A stretch of DNA of 51,442 nucleotides from an uncultured Oscillospiraceae bacterium (GCA_910588635.1 CAJUPW010000018.1:1-51442); one strand, 5' to 3'; shown: positions 15,212 through 23,330, counted from the first letter of the stretch. The notes: generated from the letters alone by a model not told the origin. Translations and numbers: made by a program.

Positions 15212-16993
15212 TTAATGGTGTGTGATCTGGGTGCCGGGGAGGTAGAAGGTGACAATCTCGTCGTACCGGAAGCCCCGGTTGGCCATGGCGTAGGCCCCCC
15301 ACTGGCTCAGGCCGAGCTGGTGGCCGTAGCCGGAGCCGTTGAAGGTGTAGCTGTTTCCCGACACCGTGACTGTCCCAGCCCCAGGCTGGGGGCTGCTTCC
15401 TCCGCCGGTCCCTTCCCCGCTCTCCAGCGCGGAGACTGTGCCAGCGCCCGAGATGGCATAGGGCCTCTCCCCCACCTGGGACACAGCGCCCGAACCGGAA
15501 ATGACATATTTCCCGGTCAGGCTGCCCGGGACCGGCCCGCCGTTGATGACCGTGTCCCCGCCGGAGGGTGCGGGCGGCTGCCCCTCCCCCGTGCCCGCCC
15601 CGTTGACAGTGAAGCGGATGGCGTATACCCCGAACCGGCTGCGGATATTGCTGGCGCTGACGGTATTGCTCTGGCCGTTTTTCCAGTGGACCACCGTCTG
15701 GATTACATTGCCCTGGGGGGAGTAGGTCAGCACCAGGTGGTCCACCGAGGTGCCGACGCCCAGGCCGTAGCCTTGCAAGCGCTGGGTCAGTTCGGCGGCA
15801 GTATAGCTCACCGTCCAGGAGGAGAGGGAGTTCTGGCCGGCCGCGTCCGCCTCATAGGGGTCCACCACTCCCCGCAGGTAGGGGTGCTCGGTGGCGGTGT
15901 TGGTCCCCCACACGTTTTTGGCGTCCTCGCTGGCCCCGCCGAAGCTGGAGGAGTATGGAGTCTCGGCCAGCCGGCCGTTGTACATGGCCACCATGCCCGC
16001 CGTCTCGGCCACCGCCCGCATACTGACCTCGCTGGGACCGTAGTCGGTCCTGAGACTGCCCATGCCGTGGTAGACCTGACAGCCGGTGGAGGTGCAGATA
16101 TCAAAGCCGTAGCTGCCGTGCTTATTGAGGTTTTTCAGCACATAGGTCCGGGCGCATACCGCCTGGGCCTTGAGGGCCTCCAGGGGCCAGTTCCGGCCCA
16201 TCTCATAACAGACAACCCCGTTTACATAATCCTCCAACGGGAGTACGTTCACCACCGTCAGGTTCCCGCCGCCCCGGCGGAAATACTGAAAGCCCCCCCG
16301 GTATTTATAATCGGCGAACCATGTGCGGGTCTCCCCCGCCCCGGTGACATCGGGCTGAATGGCCAGCTTTCCCGACTCCCCGCAGTCGTACTGGAACAGA
16401 ATCTGGCTGGTGCCCGTTTTGACCACGCTCATACCGTAGGAGCTGGTGCCTACCACTGTGCCGCCGAAGCTGTTGGCCCCCTCGGCCGCCTCTTTGGATG
16501 GATACGCCCCCACCCGGACCTGATAGGCATTGTTGATCCAGGCCACGAAGCCGCCGCTGTACCGGGCCGCCTGGTTGGCGGCCTCCTCAAAGCTGCCGAA
16601 GCTCCCCGGGATTTGTATGTGATAACAGCCCACCAGGATATTGCTGGTGATGGAGGAGGAATAGGTCTGCTTCCCCCCCGTACTGCCGTAATAGAGGTTC
16701 TGGGTCTTCAGCACAGCCACCTGAATGGTCTCGCTGCCGGTGCGGGCCAGCTCCACAAAGTTCAAATTGCCATCGTAATAGCCGAAACGGTAACCGAAGC
16801 CGTAGCCGGCGCTGTTGTTGTTCTCCAGATGGGCGGCCTCCAGCTCCCCCACGGCCACATGGGTGTTGGAGGAGGCCAGCCCTACCCGAATCATAATATC
16901 GCCGTTCTGGTTGGTGGTAACCGCCCCCGCCGGGGGAGCGGCCAGACTCAGGGCCAGAAGAGCGGCGGCAAGCTGCATAAATCTTTTCTTCAT
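15212..16993 (-). CDS. Secreted SpoIID/LytB-domain protein with SPOR-like region
   Basis: A 593-residue exported protein. Signal peptide residues 1-24 (MKKRFMQLAAALLALSLAAP). Residues about 125-185 are SPOR-like (SFEEAANQAARYSGGFVAWI). The SpoIID lytic-transglycosylase domain begins at NVLPLEDYVNGVVCYEMGRNW, whose Glu in CYEMG is the expected catalytic residue, and continues through EALKAQAVCARTYVL. It is interrupted near residues 470-555 by a Gly/Pro/Ser-rich insert with two similar units (YVISGSGAVSQV, YAISGAGTVSAL). It ends with GYGHQLGLSQWGAYAMA and a YLPGTQI tail. SpoIID cleaves denuded glycan strands during engulfment; this may be SpoIID itself or a LytB-type paralogue. ATG 16993 has GGAG eight bases upstream. 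Confidence 0.85.
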   Translation of the reverse strand: MKKRFMQLAAALLALSLAAPPAGAVTTNQNGDIMIRVGLASSNTHVAVGELEAAHLENNNSAGYGFGYRFGYYDGNLNFVELARTGSETIQVAVLKTQNLYYGSTGGKQTYSSSITSNILVGCYHIQIPGSFGSFEEAANQAARYSGGFVAWINNAYQVRVGAYPSKEAAEGANSFGGTVVGTSSYGMSVVKTGTSQILFQYDCGESGKLAIQPDVTGAGETRTWFADYKYRGGFQYFRRGGGNLTVVNVLPLEDYVNGVVCYEMGRNWPLEALKAQAVCARTYVLKNLNKHGSYGFDICTSTGCQVYHGMGSLRTDYGPSEVSMRAVAETAGMVAMYNGRLAETPYSSSFGGASEDAKNVWGTNTATEHPYLRGVVDPYEADAAGQNSLSSWTVSYTAAELTQRLQGYGLGVGTSVDHLVLTYSPQGNVIQTVVHWKNGQSNTVSASNIRSRFGVYAIRFTVNGAGTGEGQPPAPSGGDTVINGGPVPGSLTGKYVISGSGAVSQVGERPYAISGAGTVSALESGEGTGGGSSPQPGAGTVTVSGNSYTFNGSGYGHQLGLSQWGAYAMANRGFRYDEIVTFYLPGTQITHH

Positions 16994-17033
16994 AGTGTGC
17001 TCCATTTCTCTGCGTTCCAGTAATGATTTTCTA

Positions 17034-17063
17034 TTGACAACAGGGCCGGGCCCGTGGTAGGAT
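17034..17063 (+). promoter_or_regulatory. Candidate promoter toward asd
   Basis: TTGACA (17034-17039), 18-bp spacer containing GGGCCGGGCCC, TAGGAT (17058-17063). It would start a transcript near 17070 that meets a terminator-like hairpin at 17127-17163 before asd. Confidence 0.45.
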
Positions 17064-17115
17064 AGCTGCAACATGGAGGGTTGCGGCCTGCTCTTCGCAG
17101 ATTGCCCTCCTCGAC

Positions 17116-17144
17116 ATTATAGTACAAAATCAGCCGCTTGAAAA
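17116..17144 (-). promoter_or_regulatory. Promoter of the SpoIID-like/queA unit
   Basis: On the minus strand: TTTTCA (17139-17144), 17-bp spacer, TATAAT (17116-17121). The start would be near 17109, giving a leader of about 115 bases that is antisense to the asd leader. Confidence 0.5.
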
Positions 17145-17163
17145 GCCGCTGATTTATTTTTTT
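17127..17163 (+). terminator. Terminator-like hairpin in the asd leader
   Basis: AAATCAGCCGCTT (17127-17139) pairs with AAGCCGCTGATTT (17143-17155), 12 of 13 pairs, then ATTTTTTT. It lies 85 bp before the asd start on the same strand, so it is either an attenuator or the end of a small RNA. Confidence 0.65.
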
Positions 17164-17247
17164 CATCCCGTTCATATTTTCTGTTGTATTCATCCATTTT
17201 TCGGGTGAAACATAGAATGAGACGGATCAATATGGAGGTTGTCAAAT

Positions 17248-18345
17248 ATGGAAAAGTATAAAGTGGGCGTCATCGGCGCCACCGGCATGGTGGGCCAGCG
17301 TTTCGTCACCCTGATGGAAAACCACCCCTGGTTCCGGCTCACCGTCCTGGCCGCCAGCCCTCGCTCCGCCGGCAAGCCCTACGAGGAGGCGGTAGCCAAC
17401 CGCTGGGCCATGAAGTCCCCCATCCCCGAGGAGGCCAAAAAGCTGATTGTCATGGACGCTCAGGCGGATGTGGAGAAGATCGCGGAGGCGGTGGACTTCG
17501 TATTCTGCGCCGTGGACATGAAAAAGGACGAGATCCGCGCGCTGGAGGAGCGGTACGCCAAGGCCGAGTGCCCGGTGGTGTCCAACAACTCCGCCAACCG
17601 CTGGACCGACGACGTGCCCATGGTGGTGCCTGAGCTCAACCCCGACCACATCAAAATCATCGACGCCCAGCGGAAGCGCCTGGGCTCCAAACGGGGCTTT
17701 ATCGCCGTCAAGTCCAACTGCTCCATCCAGAGCTACGCCCCTCTCCTTACCCCCCTGATGCAGGCGGGCTTCAATGTCGATAAGGTGCTGGTGTGCACCT
17801 ATCAGGCCATCTCCGGCGCGGGCAAGACCTTCGAGCGCTGGCCCGAGATGGTGGACAATCTGATCCCCTACATCGGCGGCGAGGAGGAGAAGAGCGAGCA
17901 GGAGCCCCTGAAGGTGTGGGGACACATCGTGGGCGGCAAAATCGTCAAAGCCGACGGCCCCTCCATCACCGCCCAGTGCCTGCGGGTGCCCGTCTCCGAC
18001 GGCCACACCGCCGCCGTCTTTGTCTCCTTCAAGGAGGGCAAAAAGCCTTCTATCGAGCAGATTAAGGAAATCTGGAAGAACTTCAGGGGCCGGGCCCAGG
18101 AGCTGGACCTCCCCTCCGCCCCCAAGCAGTTCATCCACTACTTCGAGGAACCCGACCGGCCCCAGGCCCACACCGAGCGGGAGCTGGAGGGCGGCATGGC
18201 CATCTCCGCCGGGCGCCTGCGCCCCGACACCCAGTACGACTACAAGTTCGTGGGCCTGTCCCATAACACCCTCCGTGGCGCCGCCGGCGGCGGGGTGCTG
18301 CTGGCCGAGCTGCTGTGCGCCGAGGGGTATATCCAGCGCAAATAA
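17248..18345 (+). CDS. asd: Aspartate-semialdehyde dehydrogenase, archaeal/fungal type
   Basis: A 365-residue Asd, reducing aspartyl phosphate to aspartate semialdehyde with NADPH, the branch point to lysine/DAP/DPA and threonine/methionine. VGVIGATGMVGQRF is the nucleotide loop, SNNSANRW and NCSIQS (near residue 155, catalytic Cys) are the acyl-enzyme region, and GHTAAVFV holds the expected active-site His. GTGMVGQ plus the SNNS block mark the archaeal/fungal class also used by many Clostridia. GGAGG at 17234-17238 places the start at ATG 17248, not the in-frame TTG at 17239. Followed by dapA and dapB. Confidence 0.95.
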   Translation: MEKYKVGVIGATGMVGQRFVTLMENHPWFRLTVLAASPRSAGKPYEEAVANRWAMKSPIPEEAKKLIVMDAQADVEKIAEAVDFVFCAVDMKKDEIRALEERYAKAECPVVSNNSANRWTDDVPMVVPELNPDHIKIIDAQRKRLGSKRGFIAVKSNCSIQSYAPLLTPLMQAGFNVDKVLVCTYQAISGAGKTFERWPEMVDNLIPYIGGEEEKSEQEPLKVWGHIVGGKIVKADGPSITAQCLRVPVSDGHTAAVFVSFKEGKKPSIEQIKEIWKNFRGRAQELDLPSAPKQFIHYFEEPDRPQAHTERELEGGMAISAGRLRPDTQYDYKFVGLSHNTLRGAAGGGVLLAELLCAEGYIQRK

Positions 18346-18348
18346 TTC

Positions 18349-18424
18349 GTAGGGGGCGGCCTCCGCGCCGCCCCGTTTAGATGACCGCAAGCATTTTTCG
18401 GGGCGGCCCGGAGGCCGCCCCTAC
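18349..18424. repeat. Large GC-rich interspersed palindrome between asd and dapA
   Basis: GTAGGGGGCGGCCTCCG at the left end and CGGAGGCCGCCCCTAC at the right end are near-perfect inverted copies, with a second inner GCGCCGCCCC/GGGGCGG pair. It could fold into a long hairpin on the asd-dapA transcript. It shares the terminal GTAGGGG/CCCCTAC with elements at 3941-3968 and 25821-25890. Confidence 0.65.
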
Positions 18425-18457
18425 ACGGCAACATCATTTGGAAAGGGTGTATTTTGT

Positions 18458-19345
18458 ATGAGAACTCCAGTTTTTACCGGCTCCTGCCCCGCTCTGGTGA
18501 CCCCCTTTGACGCAAACGGGATTATCAACTACGAGGCCTTCGGCAAGCTGATCGACGCCCAGATCGAGGCGGGCGTGGACGCGGTGTGCGTCTGCGGCAC
18601 CACCGGCGAGTCGGCCACCATGTCCATCCGGGAGCACATCGCCGCCGTGGAGTTCTGCGTCAAGCGGGTGGATCACCGGGTGAAGGTGATCGCCGGGGCG
18701 GGGAGCAACGACACCTCCGCCGCCGTCTACCTGTCTCAGCACGCCCAGGACTCCGGGGCAGACGCCTTGCTCCACGTCACCCCCTACTACAACAAGGCCA
18801 GCCAGACCGGCCTCATCAAGCACTACGAGTACATCGCCGACCGGACCGAGCTGCCCATTATCCTCTACAATGTGCCCAGCCGCACCGGCGTGTCCTTCAC
18901 CGCCGACACCTACAAGGCGCTGTCGGCCAACCCCAAGATCAACGGCGTCAAGGAGGCCAGCGGCAACTTCTCCCTTCTGGCCCACACCCGCTGCATCTGC
19001 CCCGACGACTTCTACATCTGGTCGGGCAACGACGACCAGGTGGTGCCCATGATGGCCCTGGGAGCCAAGGGGGTCATCTCGGTGGCCTCCAACATCATCC
19101 CCGAGGTCATGCACAAAATGAGCCACCTGTGCCTGGAAAACGACTTCGAGGCCGCCTCCCGGCTCCAGATCAAGTACATGGACCTGATCGACGCCCTGTT
19201 CTGCGAGGTCAACCCCATTCCCATCAAGGCGGCCATGAATCTTATGGGCATGGAAGCCGGCCCTCTGCGCCTGCCCCTTTGCGACATCTCCGAAAAGAAT
19301 CTGGCCGTCCTCCGGGCATCGATGGAAAGGATGGGACTGCTCTAA
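18458..19345 (+). CDS. dapA: 4-hydroxy-tetrahydrodipicolinate synthase
   Basis: A 295-residue DapA, condensing aspartate semialdehyde with pyruvate. ALVTPF at the N-terminus, CGTTGESATMS near 46 (Thr pair of the active site), TPYYNKASQTG near 133 (catalytic Tyr), YNVPSRTG, and GVKEASG near 164, whose Lys forms the Schiff base. Length is normal. GGAAAGGGTG precedes ATG 18458. In a spore-former its product feeds both meso-DAP for peptidoglycan and dipicolinate for the spore core, linking it to spoVAD-spoVAE in this window. Confidence 0.97.
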   Translation: MRTPVFTGSCPALVTPFDANGIINYEAFGKLIDAQIEAGVDAVCVCGTTGESATMSIREHIAAVEFCVKRVDHRVKVIAGAGSNDTSAAVYLSQHAQDSGADALLHVTPYYNKASQTGLIKHYEYIADRTELPIILYNVPSRTGVSFTADTYKALSANPKINGVKEASGNFSLLAHTRCICPDDFYIWSGNDDQVVPMMALGAKGVISVASNIIPEVMHKMSHLCLENDFEAASRLQIKYMDLIDALFCEVNPIPIKAAMNLMGMEAGPLRLPLCDISEKNLAVLRASMERMGLL

Positions 19346-19406
19346 CGACTGTTTCCACCCCCCTCCGGGGGTGGAAGCTATACTCCTGTGAAATGAGGAA
19401 AACTCT

Positions 19407-20162
19407 ATGCTGAAGATAATCATTTCCGGCTGCAACGGCCACATGGGCCGGGTGGTGGCGTCGCTGTGCGAGGCCGACCCCAATCTGGAAATTACCGCTG
19501 GCTTCGACGTGCTGGGCGCGGCTGACCGGGAGTTCCCGGTATACACCTCCCCCGCCCGGTTTACCGGGGAAGCGGACGCGGTGATCGACTTCTCCTCCCC
19601 CGCCGCCCTGGACGGCCTGCTGGAGTTCGCCAGGGCCCGGAAGGTCCCCCTGGTGCTGGCCACCACCGGATACACCCCCGAACAGGAGGCCCAGGTGGGG
19701 GCCGCCGCCTGTGACATGCCCATCTTCCGCTCGGCCAATATGTCCCTGGGCATCAACGTACTGCTGGAGCTGGTGAAAAAAGCCGCCTCCGTCCTGGGGG
19801 ACAGCTACGACATCGAAATCGTGGAGCGGCACCACCGCCGGAAGGTGGACGCCCCCTCGGGCACCGCCCTGATGATCGCCGACGCGGCGGCATCCTCCTG
19901 CGGACACGAGACGGAGTACATCTATGAGCGCCGCTCCACCCGCCGCCCCCGGGACAAAAAGGAGATCGGCATCTCCGCCGTCCGGGGCGGCACCATCGTG
20001 GGGGAGCATGAGATTATCTTTGCCGGCCACGACGAGATTATGGAGATACGCCATACCGCCCTCTCCCGGGAAATTTTCGCCCAGGGGGCCGTGGCCGCCG
20101 CCAAGTTTATCGCCGGGGTGGAAAAGCCAGGGCTGTATGACATGAGCTATCTGGTCAAATGA
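19407..20162 (+). CDS. dapB: 4-hydroxy-tetrahydrodipicolinate reductase
   Basis: A 251-residue DapB. ISGCNGHMGRVV is the dinucleotide-binding loop; the catalytic segment EIVERHHRRKVDAPSGTA near 138-155 shows the His-His and Lys residues; RGGTIVGEHEIIFAG follows. It reduces the DapA product toward tetrahydrodipicolinate. The gene follows dapA by 61 bp on the same strand and ends at a strong terminator, closing the asd-dapA-dapB unit. Confidence 0.97.
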   Translation: MLKIIISGCNGHMGRVVASLCEADPNLEITAGFDVLGAADREFPVYTSPARFTGEADAVIDFSSPAALDGLLEFARARKVPLVLATTGYTPEQEAQVGAAACDMPIFRSANMSLGINVLLELVKKAASVLGDSYDIEIVERHHRRKVDAPSGTALMIADAAASSCGHETEYIYERRSTRRPRDKKEIGISAVRGGTIVGEHEIIFAGHDEIMEIRHTALSREIFAQGAVAAAKFIAGVEKPGLYDMSYLVK

Positions 20163-20168
20163 TAAAAT

Positions 20169-20195
20169 AGGCCGTCCGCCGGACGGCCTGTTTTT
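20169..20195 (+). terminator. Terminator of asd-dapA-dapB
   Basis: AGGCCGTCC (20169-20177) pairs with GGACGGCCT (20181-20189), then GTTTTTC. Confidence 0.9.
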
Positions 20196-20263
20196 CAACT
20201 CTACGGAGCGGCGATTGCTTTTTCCTTCAAGACCTGTTACCCTGATTTCAGGAGGTGGGACGC

Positions 20264-20842
20264 ATGGACCAAATCAAAACCGGAACCCTGATCCGCACCC
20301 TCCGCACCCAGAAGGGACTGACCCAGAAGGCGCTGGCCGAGGCGGTGGGCGTGGGCGACAAGGCGGTCAGCAAGTGGGAGCGGGGCCTGGGGTGCCCGGA
20401 CGTGTCCCTCCTTCCGAAACTATCACAGGTTTTGGGCGTTGGGCTGGAGGCTCTGCTCTCCGGAGCACTGGACGCCAATGACCAGGAAAGAGGAAATATG
20501 AAAAAGATGAAGTTTTACGTCTGCCCCGGCTGCGGCAACCTCATCACCGCCGCCACTGAGGCAAGCGTGTCCTGCTGCAGCAGGACGCTGCTCCCCCTGG
20601 AGCCCCAAAAGCCGGAGGAGCCGCTGTCTGTGGAGAAAATTGACGACAGCTGGTTTATCTCCTCCCCCCATCCTATGACCAAGGAGCACTACGTCTCCTT
20701 CGCAGCCTTGCTTACCGGAGATACCCTGTTCCTCCGCCGGCTTTACCCCGAGTGGGACCTGCAGACCCGCATCCCCGCCTTCGGCCACGGGATTCTGCTG
20801 TGGTACTGTACCCAGCACGGGTTATTCCGGCAGCTCATTTAA
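20264..20842 (+). CDS. XRE-family regulator with zinc-ribbon and C-terminal desulfoferrodoxin-like region
   Basis: A 192-residue protein. Residues 5-60 form a Cro/CI helix-turn-helix (IRTLRTQKGLTQKALAEAVG...KAVSKWERG). After a short linker there is a KFYVCPGCGNLI zinc-knuckle near residue 85 and SVSCCSRTLLPL near 103, then a domain with ISSPHPMTKEHYVSFAA and YPEWDLQTRIP, ending in LLWYCTQHGLFRQLI. The CPxCGN...CC pattern recalls the metal-binding start of desulfoferrodoxin-type proteins, so a metal- or redox-sensing repressor is plausible; this is inference. TCAGGAGGTG precedes ATG 20264. tcdA begins 12 bp after its stop. Confidence 0.78.
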   Translation: MDQIKTGTLIRTLRTQKGLTQKALAEAVGVGDKAVSKWERGLGCPDVSLLPKLSQVLGVGLEALLSGALDANDQERGNMKKMKFYVCPGCGNLITAATEASVSCCSRTLLPLEPQKPEEPLSVEKIDDSWFISSPHPMTKEHYVSFAALLTGDTLFLRRLYPEWDLQTRIPAFGHGILLWYCTQHGLFRQLI

Positions 20843-20854
20843 GGAGTGACGTAC

Positions 20855-21589
20855 ATGTCCGACCAATTCATCCGTACCCGCCTGCTGATCGGGGACGAAC
20901 CTATGGAACGGCTGAAAAGCGCCAGGGTCGCCGTCTTTGGCGTGGGGGGCTATGCCGTTGAGACACTGGCACGGTCAGGTATAGGCACTTTACACCTATA
21001 CGACGATGACACCGTGTCCGAGAGCAACCTGAACCGGCAGATCGCCGCCCTCCACTCCACTCTGGGCCAGCCTAAGGCGGAGGTGATGGCCCAGCGGGTC
21101 CGGGACATCAATCCCGCCTGTCAGGCGGAGGCCATCCGGATGTTCTACCTCCCCCAAAACGCGGACGAGGCAGACCTGGCCCAGTACGATTATGTGGTGG
21201 ACTGCATCGACACTGTCACCGCCAAGCTGGAGCTTGTGGCAAGGTGTTTCGCTTTACAGATCAATATCATCTCCGCCATGGGCACCGGCAACAAATTCGA
21301 TCCCTCTGCCCTGACGGTTACCGACATCTCCAAGACCCAGGGCTGTCCTCTGGCCCGCACCATGCGCAAGGAGCTGCGCAAGCGTGGCATCCACCACCTC
21401 AAGGTGGTCTGTTCCACCGAGCTGCCCACCTCCCCTCTGCGCCCCGCGGACTACGAGCCGCCTGAAACCACCGATACCCGCCCCGGCTCCACCGCCCGGC
21501 GGGACACGCCGGGCTCCACTCCCTTTGTTCCCGCCGCCGCCGGGCTGCTTCTCGCCTCGGCAGTGGTCCGGGACCTGGGCAAATTTTAA
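20855..21589 (+). CDS. tcdA: tRNA threonylcarbamoyladenosine dehydratase (ThiF/MoeB family)
   Basis: A 244-residue E1-like enzyme. AVFGVGGYAVETLARSGIG near 27-45 is the ATP-binding Gly loop, DDDTVSESNLNRQI supplies the Asp and Arg of the adenylation site, and YVVDCIDTVTAKLEL and SAMGTGNKFDP are typical of TcdA/YgdL. It dehydrates t6A37 to cyclic t6A in tRNA. No CxxC zinc pairs of MoeB are present, favouring TcdA. The C-terminal part has an unusual Pro/Thr/Arg-rich loop near 205-225. AAGGAGTG precedes ATG 20855. Confidence 0.9.
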   Translation: MSDQFIRTRLLIGDEPMERLKSARVAVFGVGGYAVETLARSGIGTLHLYDDDTVSESNLNRQIAALHSTLGQPKAEVMAQRVRDINPACQAEAIRMFYLPQNADEADLAQYDYVVDCIDTVTAKLELVARCFALQINIISAMGTGNKFDPSALTVTDISKTQGCPLARTMRKELRKRGIHHLKVVCSTELPTSPLRPADYEPPETTDTRPGSTARRDTPGSTPFVPAAAGLLLASAVVRDLGKF

Positions 21590-21599
21590 TATCAAAACA

Positions 21600-21637
21600 C
21601 AGTGCCGGCCTATTGGACCGGCACTGTCTGTATTTTT
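21600..21637 (+). terminator. Terminator after tcdA
   Basis: CAGTGCCGG (21600-21608) pairs with CCGGCACTG (21618-21626), followed by TCTGTATTTTT. Confidence 0.85.
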
Positions 21638-21693
21638 CGGAGCATTTCAGGCATACTAGAAGAAAAACGCAGTTTTTCGCAAAGTTTTTCTTT

Positions 21694-21723
21694 GCTTCTT
21701 TCTTTTTTCAAAAAGAAAGAAGC
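21694..21723. repeat. Near-perfect 30-bp T/A-rich palindrome
   Basis: GCTTCTTTCTTTTT and AAAAAGAAAGAAGC form a 14-bp stem around a 2-base centre, 17 bp before the Cys-rich microprotein gene. It could act as a bidirectional terminator or be a short mobile palindrome. Upstream bases (AAAAACGCAGTTTTTCGC, AAGTTTTTCTT) form further small A/T palindromes. Confidence 0.6.
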
Positions 21724-21740
21724 ATAAGGAGGAATCAAGA

Positions 21741-21920
21741 ATGAGCCTCATCGCCTGCACCGACCCTTGCGTGTACCAGAGGGACGGCTACTGTTCCCTG
21801 TCCCGGGCAGCCTCTCCCGGAGAGCCCGGACCATCCGGCTGTATCAACTTTGTACCGACCAAACCGTCACAGCAGAGCGGCCATGGCCTCCCGAATGTTG
21901 GCCACCCGGATCAACTCTAG
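21741..21920 (+). CDS. Cys-rich microprotein, unknown function
   Basis: A 59-residue protein with a strong AAGGAGG ribosome site. It starts MSLIACTDPCVYQRDGYCSL and has further Gly-Cys-Ile-Asn-Phe-Val near residue 33, giving four Cys (6, 10, 18, 34) spaced as in a small zinc- or Fe-S-binding fold seen in short clostridial proteins. The last ~20 residues overlap the 3' end of radA on the other strand (54 bp), so they are probably less constrained. I do not know its function. It is too short for most length cut-offs. Confidence 0.6.
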   Translation: MSLIACTDPCVYQRDGYCSLSRAASPGEPGPSGCINFVPTKPSQQSGHGLPNVGHPDQL

Positions 21921-23237
21921 CCCCTCGGGGACAGCCAGCTTCCCCTGGGTGCGCTTCGGGATCATGCACTTTGTAAAGCCCAAACGCCTTACTTCCGCCA
22001 GCCGCTGGCCCAGCGCGCTGGCCGCCCGGAGCTCGCCGGTCAGGCCCACCTCGCCGATAGCCGCCAGATCGTTGGGGACGGGCTTGTCCCGAAAGCTGGA
22101 GGCCAGAGCCAGAATAGCCGCCAGATCGGCGGCGGGCTCCTCCAGATACAGCCCGCCGATGACGTTGACATAGGCGTCGCAGCCGCCCACCATCAGGCCG
22201 CCCCGCTTCTCCAGCACCGCCAGCAGCAGCATGGACCGGCTGTAGTCGAAGCCGTTGCTCACCCGGCGGGGGTTGCCCAGGCTGGAGGGCACCACCAGAG
22301 CCTGGATTTCCGCCAGCACCGGCCGCACCCCCTCCATCACGCAGGTGACGCAGGTGCCAGGGGCGTCTGTGGGCCTGCCGGCCAGCATGGCTTCGGAGGG
22401 GTTGGGCACCTCGGTAAGGCCGGCGTCCTCCATCTCAAAGACGCCGATCTCGTTGGTGGCCCCGAAGCGGTTCTTTGCCGCCCGGAGAATCCGGTAGGCC
22501 ATATGCCGCTCCCCCTCGAAATAGAGCACGCAGTCCACCATGTGCTCCAGCACCTTGGGTCCGGCGATGGAGCCCTCCTTGTTCACATGCCCGATGACAA
22601 ATACGGTGATATTTTCCCCCTTGGCCAGCTGCATCAGTGTCAAGGTGCATTCCTTTACCTGGCTTACGCTGCCTGGGGCGGAGGTCACATCCCCGTGGTA
22701 CAGGGTCTGGATGGAGTCCACGATGAGCACGTCGGGCTGGAGCTGGTGGACGGCGTCCACCAGGTTCTCCAGATTGGTCTCTGCCAGCAGATAGAGGCCC
22801 TCGCCCCGCACGCGGAGCCGCTCGGCCCGCAGCTTGATCTGCCGCTCCGACTCCTCCCCTGATACATACAGCACCTTGGCAAAGCGGCACAGATTGTCGC
22901 AGATTTGCAGCATCAGTGTGGACTTGCCGATACCCGGCGCCCCCCCTACCAGCACCAGGGAGCCCTTCACCGCTCCCCCGCCCAGCACCCGGTCCAGCTC
23001 CCCCATGCCGGTGGCGAAGCGCAGCTCGTCGGTGGTCTCCACCTCCTTCATGGGCCGAGGGCGGTTGATGGCCACCCCGGTCACGGAGCCGCCCTTCACC
23101 GGAGTGGACCGCTTGGCCGGTCTCTCCGCCGGCTGCTCCACGATGGTGTTCCATGCCTTGCACGCCGGGCACTGCCCCGCCCACTTGGGCAGCTCGTTGC
23201 CGCATTCGGTGCAGTAAAATAGGGTCTTTGCTTTCAT
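21867..23237 (-). CDS. radA: DNA repair protein RadA/Sms
   Basis: A 456-residue RadA. Residues 5-24 hold the zinc finger (FYCTECGNELPKWAGQCPAC). The RecA-like core has Walker A GGAPGIGKST near 95, Walker B LIVDSIQT and the RadA-specific KNRFG motif near 250. The C-terminal third is a Lon-protease-like domain (DLAAIGEVGLTGELR). It processes recombination intermediates as a branch-migration helicase. ATG 23237 is chosen over an upstream in-frame ATG because GGAG lies eight bases before it and MKAKTLFYC is the usual start. cwlD lies 93 bp upstream on the same strand... in transcription order radA comes first, then the convergent microprotein. Confidence 0.96.
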   Translation of the reverse strand: MKAKTLFYCTECGNELPKWAGQCPACKAWNTIVEQPAERPAKRSTPVKGGSVTGVAINRPRPMKEVETTDELRFATGMGELDRVLGGGAVKGSLVLVGGAPGIGKSTLMLQICDNLCRFAKVLYVSGEESERQIKLRAERLRVRGEGLYLLAETNLENLVDAVHQLQPDVLIVDSIQTLYHGDVTSAPGSVSQVKECTLTLMQLAKGENITVFVIGHVNKEGSIAGPKVLEHMVDCVLYFEGERHMAYRILRAAKNRFGATNEIGVFEMEDAGLTEVPNPSEAMLAGRPTDAPGTCVTCVMEGVRPVLAEIQALVVPSSLGNPRRVSNGFDYSRSMLLLAVLEKRGGLMVGGCDAYVNVIGGLYLEEPAADLAAILALASSFRDKPVPNDLAAIGEVGLTGELRAASALGQRLAEVRRLGFTKCMIPKRTQGKLAVPEGLELIRVANIREAMAALL

Positions 23238-23297
23238 ACCCTGTTCTCCTTTACCCATGTGTAAAATTGCGGTCATTTGCTGACAAACTACGATTTA

Positions 23298-23322
23298 TGG
23301 TTCTGATTTTATCACAGAACCA
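23298..23322 (-). terminator. Hairpin between cwlD and radA
   Basis: TGGTTCTG (23298-23305) pairs with CAGAACCA (23315-23322), 8-bp stem just after the cwlD stop. No T-run follows on the minus strand, so it may only be a 3'-stabilising hairpin. Confidence 0.4.
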
Positions 23323-23330
23323 TCCCGGAT

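Larger units (their letters stand above)
17070..17163 (+). ncRNA. Candidate ~95-nt structured leader or small RNA upstream of asd
   Basis: Between a promoter-like pair (17034-17063) and a hairpin with T-run lie nested complementary segments. These are GCTGCAAC/GTTGCGGC (start of the leader), GGAGGG/CCCTCC, and CTGC-TCTTC-GCAG. It could be an attenuator for asd-dapA-dapB or a free small RNA. I tested it by eye against lysine riboswitch, T-box, SRP RNA (no GGAAGCAGC-type loop) and 6S RNA and found no match. Confidence 0.3.

Noticed and set aside
17070..17163. Lysine riboswitch, T-box, SRP RNA or 6S RNA in the asd leader
   Set aside because: Too short for the lysine riboswitch or 6S; no T-box TGGNACC, no SRP GGAA(G/A)CAGC tetraloop region.
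17239..17247. TTG at 17239 as asd start
   Set aside because: It abuts the GGAGG ribosome site (17234-17238), leaving no spacing; ATG 17248 is correctly spaced.
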